From contig NZ_LR215048.1 in assembly GCF_900660745.1 (NCBI RefSeq), forward strand, positions 1,178,001 to 1,242,000: a DNA stretch of 64,000 nt, in the 5' to 3' direction. The position numbers and the translations under genes are program-made. This DNA is from Haploplasma axanthum. Its GTDB lineage: Bacteria > Bacillota_I > Bacilli_A > Acholeplasmatales > Acholeplasmataceae. Positions 26,447 through 36,352 of the stretch are shown in pieces (within the stretch, counting starts at the first letter, position 1; every line of letters begins with the position of its first letter). Under the pieces are notes generated by a model that was given only the letters and a program-made list of their open reading frames with translations, made no database searches and had not been told where the DNA came from.

Positions 26447-27216
26447 AAAAATACGTATTAATTTCAAGTGTTTTTGTATGTTTTATTCTACTAATTGTAT
26501 TGATAGTTACTAACAAAAAATCTATCGATAAGAAGTTTATTACTGTAGATACACTATATTCATTTTTGTATAACGAAAACCAAAAGATTGAAATTGAAAT
26601 TTATATAAATGATGATGAATTTCCACTGCTTGAAAAAAATATCTATAATGATTTTAAACTACATGATGAAAAATATAAAAAAAATCTTAGTTTGGAATTA
26701 GTAGATGTTACATATTCACATAGTGAGATGCTTAATAATGAGTATTTTCATAAGTATATATTTAAATTTAAAATGCCTAATCTAACAAGTGATTACAGCA
26801 TTGAAGAAGCTATACTAGATATTAGTTTTATGAATAATAATAAGATTAGTTTAAAAATTGGAGATTTAAGTCTTATGTATATTGAATCTGAAAGTGAAAT
26901 TAAATGGATTTCAATAGATTCAAAGAAAAATGATCCGAGTGATCTTCAAATCTCTCAAATTAGGATTGAACTTGAACAAATAATAACTAATATTGATACA
27001 ATAAGTATTTATCCAGAAAGTAATCTAAAATATAGTTATATTGGTAATACATTAATAATAGACTTATTAAAATACGATTTAGTTTGTAATTATATACCAA
27101 TAATTATCAAAACTAAAGATAAGCAAATATATACAATTAGTAATCATCGTTTTTTGATTGAATATAATATATTAGAAAATGCAGGAAAGAGATTGAATAT
27201 ATATGATTTTAATTGA
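26443..27216 (+). CDS. Membrane-anchored extracytoplasmic protein of unknown function
   Basis: 257 residues. One N-terminal hydrophobic helix (about 4-24) without lipobox or clear cleavage site, then a Lys/Asp/Asn-rich domain expected outside the membrane. No motif recognised. The start overlaps the preceding stop (ATGA) and AGAAGG provides a ribosome site; its end overlaps the ABC ATPase gene by 14 bases. Such tight coupling says it works with the secreted protein and the ABC pair, for example as an immunity or accessory protein. Confidence 0.75.
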   Translation: MKKYVLISSVFVCFILLIVLIVTNKKSIDKKFITVDTLYSFLYNENQKIEIEIYINDDEFPLLEKNIYNDFKLHDEKYKKNLSLELVDVTYSHSEMLNNEYFHKYIFKFKMPNLTSDYSIEEAILDISFMNNNKISLKIGDLSLMYIESESEIKWISIDSKKNDPSDLQISQIRIELEQIITNIDTISIYPESNLKYSYIGNTLIIDLLKYDLVCNYIPIIIKTKDKQIYTISNHRFLIEYNILENAGKRLNIYDFN

Positions 27217-27751
27217 TTTGATAAATGTTGGAAAGAAATACTTGAATCGAAAAATTTCTTTTAAAGTATATAAAAATGATTTTATTATCATTACTGGAGA
27301 AAATGGAACTGGTAAATCAACAATATTAAAAATTATTAGTGGTTATATAAAAAGTGATTACGGACTTTGTGTAAGAGGAAACTTGAAAATCTCATACATG
27401 GAAGAAATATTTGATTTACCAGATATGAAAGTTATTGATTATTTAAAGATTATGGAAGATATAAAAAAAGGAAGATATAATGATTTACTTGCAGAAGCGT
27501 TTGAAATACCATTACAGCAATATACTTCTAAGTTATCTAAAGGCAATAAACAAAAACTTGGAATAGTTGTTAACTTGATAGGTGATAGTGACATTAACAT
27601 ATTTGATGAACCATTGAATGGTTTGGATAAAGTTAGTATTAAAGTTTTTACAGATTATCTTAAAAGTAAAAAGAATAGCAGAACTTTTATTATAAATACC
27701 CATTATCCAGGTGTTTTTAAAGAATTCTGTAATAAGCATATCTCACTATGA
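27203..27751 (+). CDS. ABC transporter ATPase, minimal type
   Basis: 182 residues, shorter than the usual 210-240, but all nucleotide-binding motifs are present: Walker A GENGTGKST (about residues 32-40), signature LSKGNKQKLG, Walker B INIFDEPLNGLD and switch His in INTHYP. The shortness is in the helical subdomain and at the C-terminus. LSKGNKQKL-type signatures are common in ATPases of bacteriocin-immunity and lantibiotic-resistance exporters and of NatA-like systems. Overlaps its neighbours on both sides; partners the permease encoded next. Confidence 0.85.
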   Translation: MILIDLINVGKKYLNRKISFKVYKNDFIIITGENGTGKSTILKIISGYIKSDYGLCVRGNLKISYMEEIFDLPDMKVIDYLKIMEDIKKGRYNDLLAEAFEIPLQQYTSKLSKGNKQKLGIVVNLIGDSDINIFDEPLNGLDKVSIKVFTDYLKSKKNSRTFIINTHYPGVFKEFCNKHISL

Positions 27752-28428
27752 TTTCAATATATGTTCAGCAATTTCAAACTTTCAAGGCTAAAATAGGGCT
27801 TTTAATTTACTTATGTTTACTAATACTAAACTTTGTTATTTTCTTACCATTTGATGTACCAAAGTATGATTTGTTTTTTAATACAACCTACTATATTGAA
27901 ACCTATACAACGTTAAGTTATGAACTTTTGAAGATTATAGTAGTTATGGGACTTATAGCATTAATTTATGATCATAATAAGAATTACCATAATAATCTAA
28001 CTTGTTTTAAATCTCGCTCGTATGTTATTTTAAATAAAATCCTCATCTATACATTTATTATATTAATTAATGGTGTAGTAATAGTGACTTTAAAGCTATC
28101 TGTTCTACGTTTATTTCGTTTTAATGATTTAGTGACACCAAATACTATGGAAATGTTTGAAACGCTTATTTTAGACTGTTTTGTTATTCTCTTTATAGGT
28201 TTGTTAATTGTTAGAAAGAAAACTAAAATAAGTATTTTTTTAATAGCGATTATATATTTTATATTGAACATATATTATCAAAATAGTACATCAATTATCT
28301 TATTTTATTTATTCCCAGTCCATGGTCAAAAGTATTACAATTATAAGAATAGTGAGTGTTATCAAATTCTTTACATAATAATCTTGATATTCCTGAATTT
28401 TGTCAAATATAACAATGAGGATATATAA
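27748..28428 (+). CDS. Six-helix ABC-type permease of unknown substrate
   Basis: 226 residues with six hydrophobic segments (about 17-36, 69-86, 93-117, 134-152, 156-174, 202-218) and short loops, like ABC-2-type permeases of peptide immunity or export systems. Start ATG overlaps the ATPase stop (ATGA) and has no separate ribosome site, so it is translated by coupling. Last gene of the four-gene operon, which ends in a strong bidirectional terminator. No family motif was recognised beyond topology. Confidence 0.75.
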   Translation: MISIYVQQFQTFKAKIGLLIYLCLLILNFVIFLPFDVPKYDLFFNTTYYIETYTTLSYELLKIIVVMGLIALIYDHNKNYHNNLTCFKSRSYVILNKILIYTFIILINGVVIVTLKLSVLRLFRFNDLVTPNTMEMFETLILDCFVILFIGLLIVRKKTKISIFLIAIIYFILNIYYQNSTSIILFYLFPVHGQKYYNYKNSECYQILYIIILIFLNFVKYNNEDI

Positions 28429-28457
28429 AAAAAGTTGCCGTTAATAGGCAACTTTTT
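28429..28457. terminator. Bidirectional terminator between the ABC operon and natB
   Basis: AAAAAGTTGCC (28429-28439) pairs perfectly with GGCAACTTTTT (28447-28457) around a 7-base loop. Lies between convergent genes. Confidence 0.9.
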
Positions 28458-28458
28458 A

Positions 28459-29628
28459 TTATTTATTAAACATAACTTTTTCTGAATTAAACATTTTAGT
28501 TAAACCAAATATTCCAACACCAACAATTAACATATTAATTATAATCGTAATTAAGAAGTTTATTGGATCAAATTCAAAATTTAATATTGAAGTAATTGAT
28601 TGTACTGAATTATATATTGGTATAAAATATCCGGCTTTACCTTGCGTTGATGCACCTGTCATCGATGTAATACTAATCATCATATTAATAATCATAAGGA
28701 CAGAAGCAAATGAAGAAGCTTCCTTTATAGACTTAGAATAAGCAGAAATCAATGAAATTAATACTACAAAAATTAAGGTTGTAGTTATTAAAACAATGAA
28801 TAATAAAATATATTGAACAGGTCCATAGATGTTTAAATTAATATCAGAACCTTGAATTAACTTAGGTAAGGATAGCATTAATCCTATAAAACTTGATGCT
28901 GCACTAACTAAAGATACGAGGCTTAATGAAATTATTTTACCAAGAGCTATTTCACTACGTTTAACTGGGGTTGCAAGCAAGGTTGCAATTGTTCCACGTT
29001 CTTTTTCTCCAGCGATTGATTCAATAGAGATTGACATTGCTCCAGAGAATAAGAAAGTAATCAATAAGAACGGAATTATTGCTGTAACAACTCTAATAGC
29101 TATGGATTCATCAGTAGCAAGATCGAATTTAAGATCTTGATTTTTATTAATATCAAACTTATTTGATATTGAACGTTCGAAGTTATCTAAGGCGCTATAA
29201 TATAATTCATATGCTGTTGCAGATTCTTTTTTACTTGAGTTATAGTATATTTTAACTTCAGGTTTATCAGTTTCATTGTTCATTTCAGCATAGAAATCAA
29301 TATCATAAATCACATATAAATCTAATTCTTTATTAGTAATTTGTTTAAAAATTACGTCATCAGTCAAATCATTTTTATCAATAAGTTCAAATTTAGTACT
29401 ATTAATTATTAAGAAGTTTTCATTGTTTTTAAATTCTTCTGGGTAGTTTACAACGATTGCTTTGTACGTATAATCATCAACTACATTTGTTTGTTTTGCT
29501 AGAAAAGTTCCCATTAAACTATAAATAACAAATATCATAATACCTGGAAGAAGCAGTGAGACTAACATTCTTCTATCTGTGAAAAATCTTTTAAGTTCTT
29601 TCTTTATAATTGTTAACATATTTTTCAT
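28459..29628 (-). CDS. natB: ABC-2 type exporter permease, NatB-like
   Basis: 389 residues. One helix near the N-terminus (about 22-42), a large extracytoplasmic loop (about 43-175), then five more helices, the layout of NatB/ABC2_membrane_3 permeases. The cytoplasmic EKERGTIATLLATPVKRSEI segment is the diagnostic coupling motif of this family. NatAB in Bacillus exports sodium; here the substrate is inferred only from family. The start overlaps the natA stop (ATGA). Confidence 0.82.
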   Translation of the reverse strand: MKNMLTIIKKELKRFFTDRRMLVSLLLPGIMIFVIYSLMGTFLAKQTNVVDDYTYKAIVVNYPEEFKNNENFLIINSTKFELIDKNDLTDDVIFKQITNKELDLYVIYDIDFYAEMNNETDKPEVKIYYNSSKKESATAYELYYSALDNFERSISNKFDINKNQDLKFDLATDESIAIRVVTAIIPFLLITFLFSGAMSISIESIAGEKERGTIATLLATPVKRSEIALGKIISLSLVSLVSAASSFIGLMLSLPKLIQGSDINLNIYGPVQYILLFIVLITTTLIFVVLISLISAYSKSIKEASSFASVLMIINMMISITSMTGASTQGKAGYFIPIYNSVQSITSILNFEFDPINFLITIIINMLIVGVGIFGLTKMFNSEKVMFNK

Positions 29629-30401
29629 TCTAATTCTCCTCCTTGTGCATTGTAAACTTTAAAGAAAACATTCTCTAACGTATCGTTTTTTGTAATGTTT
29701 GGAAGAGTATCTTCGAGTGTCATTTTTCCGTTAATAATTATACCTACACGGTCACATAGTTTTTCAACTAAAGAGAAGATGTGAGTTGATAGAATTATTG
29801 TCTTTCCTAACGACTTTAATTCCTCTAAAAAGTCTGTTACTGTTTTAGCTGTAATAATGTCTAAACCATTAGTTGGCTCATCAAAAATAATGATTTTTGG
29901 ATCATGAACTATTGATATAACTAGTGAAACTTTTTGTTTCATACCAGTTGATAAATCACCGACTTTAACTTCACTAAATTCATCAATGCCAAATTTTTTA
30001 AATAAATAATTTTTTCGTTCTTCAAGAACAGTTTTTTCAACACCATGTAATTCACCAAAATAATCAAATAAATAATTAGGTGTGAAGAAGTCTTCAAGTT
30101 TAAGTTCGCTTGTTAGAAAACCAATTCTCTTTCTAACTTCATTTGGTTGTTTAGTTACAGAAAAACCTTCAATAAATGCATCACCATCTTCAGTCTTAAT
30201 AAGAGTGGATAAGATTCTAAGAGTAGTAGTTTTCCCTGCTCCATTAGGTCCTAAAAGACCGTATATTTCACCTTCGAATGCTTTGAAGGATAAACCATCA
30301 ACTGCAATTTTTACACGCTGATTTGTTTTTTCAATTCTTTGTTGTTTCTTAGATAATTTAAAAGTTTTTACTAAGTTTTCAACTAAAAGTATTTCTTTCA
30401 T
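29625..30401 (-). CDS. natA: ABC exporter ATPase, NatA-like
   Basis: 258 residues. Walker A GPNGAGKTT (about residues 53-61), signature LSTGMKQKVSL, Walker B IIIFDEPTNGLD, switch His in LSTHIF. The N-terminal stretch has an extra KKQQRIEKTNQRVK linker seen in NatA relatives. AGGAGG lies before the ATG on the minus strand. Forms a two-gene operon with natB. Sodium or drug export is suggested by family but not shown. Confidence 0.85.
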   Translation of the reverse strand: MKEILLVENLVKTFKLSKKQQRIEKTNQRVKIAVDGLSFKAFEGEIYGLLGPNGAGKTTTLRILSTLIKTEDGDAFIEGFSVTKQPNEVRKRIGFLTSELKLEDFFTPNYLFDYFGELHGVEKTVLEERKNYLFKKFGIDEFSEVKVGDLSTGMKQKVSLVISIVHDPKIIIFDEPTNGLDIITAKTVTDFLEELKSLGKTIILSTHIFSLVEKLCDRVGIIINGKMTLEDTLPNITKNDTLENVFFKVYNAQGGELE

Positions 30402-31989
30402 ATTAACCTCCTCATGTTGTTATTAATCATTTTTCTTACAATGCTTTAGTATGTAAACAAAGAAATAAAACTCTTAAAGTTTATATAATTGGCCTACGTT
30501 TAACACTGTAAAATAAGTATACAACAAAAACCACTTAATTACAATTAGTAAAGATTCCAAATAAAAAAATTTATAAGTGAAAAATGTAAGTTTAGTAAAA
30601 ATAAACAAAGAGATTGAAAAATTTTAGTAGTCAAAAAGGTATTTTTTTTATGTTCAATAATTGAAACGACTATTTAACTCGAAGATAATTAATAGAGGTA
30701 TAGTTTAAAATAAAAGTAGATGTTTTTAAATACTAAATTAAATATTCAATTGACTTAAGAAAAAATAGAATAGCAAGATTATATTTTTTTATATAGATTA
30801 AGCAACAGAGAATTAGCTGGTAAGAATAAGTATTACTCATATTAAAAAAGTAATCTTTTAAAAATATAGGAGTTTACTAAATAATTACTTTTTAATAATT
30901 GGCAAAATTCTTTATTATATTTTAAAATGATGACCTGAAAATTGTAAGTTTACTATAACTAAACTTTGACTTTTTTTATTTTAGAAATTTTAAAATAGTT
31001 GAATATTAATATTTCAAATAAAATGATTGTACTATGAAAGAATTAGGTTAGCACCAATTAGCTGATCAAGATAATGGTATAAAACAACTGAATAAGAAAA
31101 ACTTGAGGGAAAATAAATTTTAGAAAAAAAACTAAAAAACGAGTTAATGGAATATCAATAAATTGATAAGTCAAGTCCTCAAAACGCGTGCTATATTTTG
31201 ATGTATTTCTAAGATTAAAAATTTTTGATATTGATTCCAGTGTTAATAGTAAATAGTCTCGTTTTTAAAAATGTAGAGTGTAATAATTATAGCTAAGTTG
31301 AAAATTCATTGTTTACTATTTATATACTTTTAAAACTGCATTATTTTTTATAAGAAAAAATTTGTATCTAGTAAAATTTTTAAAATAAAAATATCAACCA
31401 TTTTTGTTGTGATGAAATTGTTGCGATAAGTTATAGAATAATGAAATTTATTTTAGATACTTACGAGGTGCTTAATAGAAGAAGTAGATGTTATAAATTA
31501 ACTGATTGCATTAATCCATAGTCTGATCTTACAAGAGTTAAAATAACATTATTTATGTCTTAAATAGCGTTTGAACAAATAAGATGGATAAATATCTTAG
31601 TAAAGAACACTCAAGCGCTCAAAACTACTCTTTATATAACTTAATCATACTCATTTTGTATTTATGATTACGAATATATAAGGGTGAAACTCAAATAATT
31701 AGCAATAATTATGGTCATAGTAGATTTAAAACACTATTAATAGAAGTTTTTTATATTTCAAACATTATATATTAGTTCCTATAATATATATTATGTAAAC
31801 CTATTGTTGTGTTGATTGTTGTGCGAACAACTAAATTAGTGTTGATATGTTGGTAAAAATGTTGTGTTAAATTTACTGGTTTGTTTCTGCTTTTAGGTTT
31901 AATCGCATATAATTTAGTGAAAATAAACTTACTGAATATTTGTTAATATCAATCTCTAAAAATGTGCTAAAATATATGTGGTGATTAAT
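30402..31989. other. 1.6-kb A+T-rich region without a credible gene
   Basis: No frame on either strand stays open for 60 codons and no known RNA fold, IS end or tRNA was recognised. The composition is more A+T-rich than neighbouring genes and stop codons are scattered through all frames. AATTAGCTG occurs twice (near 30811 and 31057) in partly similar surroundings, and TGTTG is repeated about six times between 31804 and 31866, where GTTGT-GCGA-ACAAC (31818-31831) forms a small GNRA-capped hairpin. It could be decayed sequence, a regulatory RNA region or a structural locus; nothing decides between these. Confidence 0.6.
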
Positions 31990-32967
31990 ATGAAAAAGAA
32001 AATTTTATTAATTTTAACTGGTGGTACGATATCAATGAACAAACGTGATGAAGATCAACTAGTTAATATCTCAGATGAATATGATAAAGTTATTGATGAA
32101 GTTAAAGACAATTTAAGAGAGATTGACCTTGACTATTGTGTGTTTTCAATGGTTCCATCGCCTCATATGAAATTGACTGATATGTTTAATTTAAGTAAAC
32201 TTATTGATTTAAAGCTTAATGAAACGAATATTGATGGTATTGTTGTTACGCATGGTACTGATACTTTAGAGGAAACTTCATACATGGTCGATTTATATGT
32301 TAACTCTAAAAAACCTGTCGTATTTACAGGTTCAATGCGAAGTCATTCAGATATCTCTTATGACGGAATTAGAAATCTTGTTTCAGCAATTTTGGTTGCT
32401 TCTTCTGATGATTCTAAAAATCAAGGTGTTCTCGTTGTCTTAAACGATGAGATCAATTCAGCTGCTGAAGTAACAAAAACTCATACTTTATCACTTGATA
32501 CTTTTAAGTCATTAGACTTTGGGCCTTTAGGAATTATTGATAATTCAAGCGTATATTTTTATAGAACAAGGATTAAAAATACTAAACATATAAGACCAAC
32601 TGAAATTATACGCAATGTCGAGATTGTAAAAATATCTTCAGGCTCAAGTTCACTTTTACTAAACTTACTGATTGATAATGATATTGATGGCATTATTTTA
32701 GAATCACTTGGAAGAGGTAATACAACACCTGATTCTTTACCAGGCGTGATTAGAGCGATTGAAAAAAATATTCCTGTAGTATTAACAAGTCGAGTTCCCA
32801 TGGGAAGAGTTCTCGGCACCTATGGTTATGTAGGTGGTGGTGGTCATTTAGAAAAATTAGGTGTAATTTTTGCTCCTAACTTAAACAGTCAGAAGGCCAG
32901 AATAAAATTGTTGATGTTACTTAATAGTGATATTGAAACTGATGATTATTATAGTTATTTCAAATAA
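31990..32967 (+). CDS. ansA: L-asparaginase (type I-like)
   Basis: Hydrolyses asparagine to aspartate and ammonia. 325 residues. First catalytic threonine region LTGGTIS (about residues 8-14), second motif THGTDTLEET (about 81-90), the conserved Lys in KTHTLSLDTFKS and a C-terminal VPMGRVLG. No signal peptide, so cytoplasmic. A GTG at 31978 is in frame but acts better as part of the ribosome site GTGGTGA before ATG 31990. Stands alone between the gene-free region and a bidirectional terminator. Confidence 0.9.
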   Translation: MKKKILLILTGGTISMNKRDEDQLVNISDEYDKVIDEVKDNLREIDLDYCVFSMVPSPHMKLTDMFNLSKLIDLKLNETNIDGIVVTHGTDTLEETSYMVDLYVNSKKPVVFTGSMRSHSDISYDGIRNLVSAILVASSDDSKNQGVLVVLNDEINSAAEVTKTHTLSLDTFKSLDFGPLGIIDNSSVYFYRTRIKNTKHIRPTEIIRNVEIVKISSGSSSLLLNLLIDNDIDGIILESLGRGNTTPDSLPGVIRAIEKNIPVVLTSRVPMGRVLGTYGYVGGGGHLEKLGVIFAPNLNSQKARIKLLMLLNSDIETDDYYSYFK

Positions 32968-33028
32968 TTATAAATAACATAAATTCACTAATAAGTTTAT
33001 AAATACTAAACTTACGTTTTTTGAACAA

Positions 33029-33061
33029 AAAAAGTGCTTATTTTATTAATAGGCACTTTTT
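33029..33061. terminator. Bidirectional terminator between ansA and deoB
   Basis: AAAAAGTGCTTATT (33029-33042) pairs with AATAGGCACTTTTT (33048-33061), one G-U pair, 5-base loop, A/T runs on both sides. Located between convergent genes. Confidence 0.85.
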
Positions 33062-33082
33062 GTTTATTTTACGCTTTATATT

Positions 33083-34261
33083 CTATTTTAATAACTTTAG
33101 AAAACTACTACCATGTTTAGGTTTTTCAGTATTGAAATTTTCAGCAATAGTATATCCGATATCGGCAAATGTTTTTCGAATCGGAAGTTCATTTCCACCG
33201 TCTGAGAATTTCTTTGAATATATTAATAAAGGTACATATTCTCTTGTATGATCAGTTCCATGATGTATTGGATCATTACCATGATCAGCTGTTAAAATTA
33301 GCAAATCGTCTTCCTTTAAATTCTTAATCAAATCTGGAAGTTGTGAATCGAATTCTTCAATAGCTTTTCCATATCCAAGTGGATCTCTTCTATGACCATA
33401 TAATGCATCAAAATCAACTAGATTTAAGAAACATAAACCTTGAAAATCTTCTTTAGCAATTTCAGTTATTTGTTTCATTCCATCATTGTTTGACTTTGTT
33501 TTTGAAAAACGATTAATACCAAATCCGTCAAAAATATCGTTGATTTTACCTAAAGCAATGACATCAATTTCTTTCTCATCTAAATAGTTTAGAGTTGTCT
33601 TTTCAAATGGTTTTAATGCATAATCATGTCGGTTTGGTGTTCTAGCAAAATCATTTTTATTAGTACCAATAAATGGTCTGGCAATTACTCGTCCAACCTT
33701 CCATTCAGGCTTCATTGTTATTTCACGAGCTATCTCACAAATACGATATTGTTCTTCGATTGGAATGATTCCTTCATGCATTGCAATTTGTAAAACACTA
33801 TCTGCTGAAGTATAAACGATTAGGGCTTTTGTTTTCATATGTTCTTCACCTAATTCTTTTAAAATCTCCGTACCTGATGCAGCATAATTTCCAATTGTTT
33901 TATATCCGGTTTTTTTCTCTAATTCATCAATTAACTCTTTAGGAAATCCAGTGTCAGTAAATGTTTGGAAAGGTTTATCAATATAGAGTCCCATCATTTC
34001 CCAATGGCCAGTCATTGTATCTTTTCCAAGTGATGCTTCTTGCATTTTTGTATAGTAAGCAAGTGGTTTCTTAACTGGAGGTACATTCTTAATAGGAGCG
34101 ATATTTCCATATCCAAATTTTTGTAAATTAGGGATTTTCAAATCCATTCTCTCAGCAATATGACCAATGGTATTTGCTCCTTTATCTCCGTACTTTTCAG
34201 CATCTGGAGCTTCACCAATTCCTAGACTATCTAGAACAATCAAAAAAATTCTTTTATACAT
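33083..34261 (-). CDS. deoB: Phosphopentomutase
   Basis: Interconverts ribose-1- and ribose-5-phosphate (and deoxy forms) in nucleoside salvage; alkaline-phosphatase superfamily, Mn-dependent. 392 residues. Metal ligands appear in [12 protein letters not shown] (Asp, N-terminus), the phospho-acceptor region [10 protein letters not shown] and the C-terminal [18 protein letters not shown]. The frame extends 15 codons further upstream inside xerD; AAAGGAGG just before ATG 34261 fixes the start, where the protein begins [12 protein letters not shown]. Overlaps the xerD end by 8 bases, the same xerD-deoB order as in Bacillus. Confidence 0.95.
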   Translation of the reverse strand: MYKRIFLIVLDSLGIGEAPDAEKYGDKGANTIGHIAERMDLKIPNLQKFGYGNIAPIKNVPPVKKPLAYYTKMQEASLGKDTMTGHWEMMGLYIDKPFQTFTDTGFPKELIDELEKKTGYKTIGNYAASGTEILKELGEEHMKTKALIVYTSADSVLQIAMHEGIIPIEEQYRICEIAREITMKPEWKVGRVIARPFIGTNKNDFARTPNRHDYALKPFEKTTLNYLDEKEIDVIALGKINDIFDGFGINRFSKTKSNNDGMKQITEIAKEDFQGLCFLNLVDFDALYGHRRDPLGYGKAIEEFDSQLPDLIKNLKEDDLLILTADHGNDPIHHGTDHTREYVPLLIYSKKFSDGGNELPIRKTFADIGYTIAENFNTEKPKHGSSFLKLLK

Positions 34262-35162
34262 TTTTATTTCCTCCTTTAGCTCTTGGATGTGTATTCTCAT
34301 AAACATCTTTTAAGCGTTTATTATTTATATGGGTATATATTTGTGTTGTCGATATATCTTCATGTCCTAATAAGGTTTGTAGTGTTCTTAAATCCATTCC
34401 ATTCTCAAGTAAATGAGTGGCAAATGAATGTCTTAGCGTATGAGGTGATATATCAGTTTTTATATTTGCTTCTTTTGTAAGAAGTTTTAATAGTTTAAAA
34501 AATCCCTGCCTTGATAGTTTACTACCGGCATTATTAATGAATAAGTAACTACTAGTTTCACCTTTTAGTAATTGCTCTCTAGACTTTAAAATATAAGTTT
34601 TACAAGCCTTAACAGCCATTTCTGAGATAGGAACGATTCTTTCCTTATCTCCCTTACCAATTACGTTTATATAGGCTTCATTTAGATGTAAATCTCCTAA
34701 TTTAAGATCTAAAAGTTCTGAAACTCTAAGTCCAGAACCATAAATTAATTCTAGTAAAGCAATGTTTCTTTTTCCTAATTCTGTTGTTATATCAATTGTT
34801 TCTAATAGTTTTGTTATTTCTTCAATAGAAATAACTTGTGGCAATTTTTTTTTACTTTTAGGTGCTTCAATTTTTTTTGCATAATCTTCATCTATTTCTT
34901 GTTCAATAGCAAGAAAGTGATAAAAACTTTTTAATGCTGTAAGCTTTCTTGCATAACTAGAACTAGAAAACTTTTTTCTGACTGTTTTTAAGTAGTTTTC
35001 AAGATGTTTACTTTCAATTTTTTTTGGTTTAGTAACATTATGATACTTTTCTAAAAAAACAATGTATTGGCTAAGATCTTTCATGTAAGCTTTGATAGTA
35101 TTAGCTGAAAGGCCTTTTTCTTTCTTTAAAAACATTTCATAATCTTTTACTATATATTTCAT
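34254..35162 (-). CDS. xerD: Tyrosine recombinase XerD
   Basis: Chromosome-dimer-resolving site-specific recombinase. 302 residues: N-terminal SAM-like core-binding domain (1-87) and catalytic domain with Arg146, Lys170, His241, Arg244, His267 and nucleophile Tyr276, the complete set. Linkage to deoB supports XerD over a phage integrase, and no attachment sites are nearby. GAGGT precedes the ATG, which overlaps hemW (ATGA). Confidence 0.92.
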   Translation of the reverse strand: MKYIVKDYEMFLKKEKGLSANTIKAYMKDLSQYIVFLEKYHNVTKPKKIESKHLENYLKTVRKKFSSSSYARKLTALKSFYHFLAIEQEIDEDYAKKIEAPKSKKKLPQVISIEEITKLLETIDITTELGKRNIALLELIYGSGLRVSELLDLKLGDLHLNEAYINVIGKGDKERIVPISEMAVKACKTYILKSREQLLKGETSSYLFINNAGSKLSRQGFFKLLKLLTKEANIKTDISPHTLRHSFATHLLENGMDLRTLQTLLGHEDISTTQIYTHINNKRLKDVYENTHPRAKGGNKNV

Positions 35163-36250
35163 ACGAATACCTCAAAAACTTGATTTCCAAAGTTGATTCC
35201 TTGTCTAGTTAACTGTAAAAATCCATTGTTTACTTTTACTAAACCTAACTTTATTTTTTCCTTTAATTCTGGATATTTATCTAGTAATACTATACTATAC
35301 TTTGTTTCTAACTTTTTAATATCTATACCTTCCATTAATCTTAATCCAAAGATTAATTCATCTGCAAGATTATCTTCTTTAGTTTGTTTTACACTTACTG
35401 CTTGCCATTTATCATGATATTTATTTAATGATTTATTATTATATGTTCGATAATTGTCGACAAAACCGTGTGCACCAAGTCCAACACCAATATAGTCACT
35501 TAATGTCCAATACAATTTATTGTGTTCTGAATATTTTTTGTTTTTAGCAAAATTTGAAATCTCATAATGTTCAAAACCCATTTCTTCAAGTTCTTTAATC
35601 ACTATATCAAACATTTCACCTTCGATATCATTATCAACAGGTTGAAATTCACCTTTTAAAAACTGATGATAAAAGTATGTTTTGTCTTCAAGAATTAAGG
35701 AATAACAAGAAACATGGTCAATATTAAGTTTTTTCACATTTTCTAAATCATTGCAAAGCATCTCTATTGTTTGACCTGGAATTGCGTATATTAAGTCAAT
35801 ACTAATATTTGTTATTCCAAGCATTTTTAAATTATTTACAGAGTAATATATCATATCTTTAGTATGCTTACGATTAACAAACTTTAAAATCTCGTCACTA
35901 AAACTTTGAACACCTAAACTAACTCTATTAATACCATATTTTTTAAATATTAGACCTTTATCCATTGAATATGACTCTGGGTTAACTTCGATAGTTATTT
36001 CACTAGCTTTGATTTCTTTAATTGCAGTAAATAAGACTTCTAATTGATATGGTTTTAACATACTTGGTGTTCCACCACCAATATAAATTGTATTTATTGT
36101 TTCAAAATGCTCTTTATATGTAGCAATCTCTTTTGATAAACTCTCTAAATATTTATCAACAACATCATCATTTTTAGGTACTTGCTTTACAAAATCACAA
36201 TAATGACAGATATATTCACAAAATGGAATATGTATATATAAACCTTTCAT
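35159..36250 (-). CDS. hemW: Radical SAM protein HemW (heme chaperone / HemN-like)
   Basis: 363 residues, with the radical-SAM cluster at Cys11, Cys15, Cys18 (CEYICHYC) and the HemN-family IYIGGGTPS and SLGVQSF motifs. HemW lacks coproporphyrinogen oxidase activity and is thought to deliver heme; the extra N-terminal Cys of true HemN is absent. The frame extends 13 codons upstream, but AGAGAGTGA before ATG 36250 and the normal start MKGLYIHIPFC decide. No heme genes are in the window. Often lies near lepA, as here. Confidence 0.88.
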   Translation of the reverse strand: MKGLYIHIPFCEYICHYCDFVKQVPKNDDVVDKYLESLSKEIATYKEHFETINTIYIGGGTPSMLKPYQLEVLFTAIKEIKASEITIEVNPESYSMDKGLIFKKYGINRVSLGVQSFSDEILKFVNRKHTKDMIYYSVNNLKMLGITNISIDLIYAIPGQTIEMLCNDLENVKKLNIDHVSCYSLILEDKTYFYHQFLKGEFQPVDNDIEGEMFDIVIKELEEMGFEHYEISNFAKNKKYSEHNKLYWTLSDYIGVGLGAHGFVDNYRTYNNKSLNKYHDKWQAVSVKQTKEDNLADELIFGLRLMEGIDIKKLETKYSIVLLDKYPELKEKIKLGLVKVNNGFLQLTRQGINFGNQVFEVFV

Positions 36251-36321
36251 GAAATCACTCTCTTTCTTTATAAAAATATTATACATCAAAACACACTTTT
36301 TTCATATTATTATGTAAACCG

Positions 36322-36347
36322 AAAAAAAGAAGACTTTAGTAGTCTTC
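36322..36347 (-). terminator. Rho-independent terminator after lepA
   Basis: On the minus strand GAAGACT, loop, AGTCTTC (36347-36329) then T7. Separates lepA from hemW. Confidence 0.85.
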
Positions 36348-36352
36348 AAGTT

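Noticed and set aside
30660-31150. Degenerate gene near 31030-31150 (frame reading KELG-HQLADQDNGIKQLNKKN)
   Set aside because: The frame is broken by several stops within about 50 codons and no family was recognised.
34254-35162. Phage or island integrase
   Set aside because: The tyrosine recombinase lies in the conserved xerD-deoB pair and has no flanking attachment repeats or phage genes.
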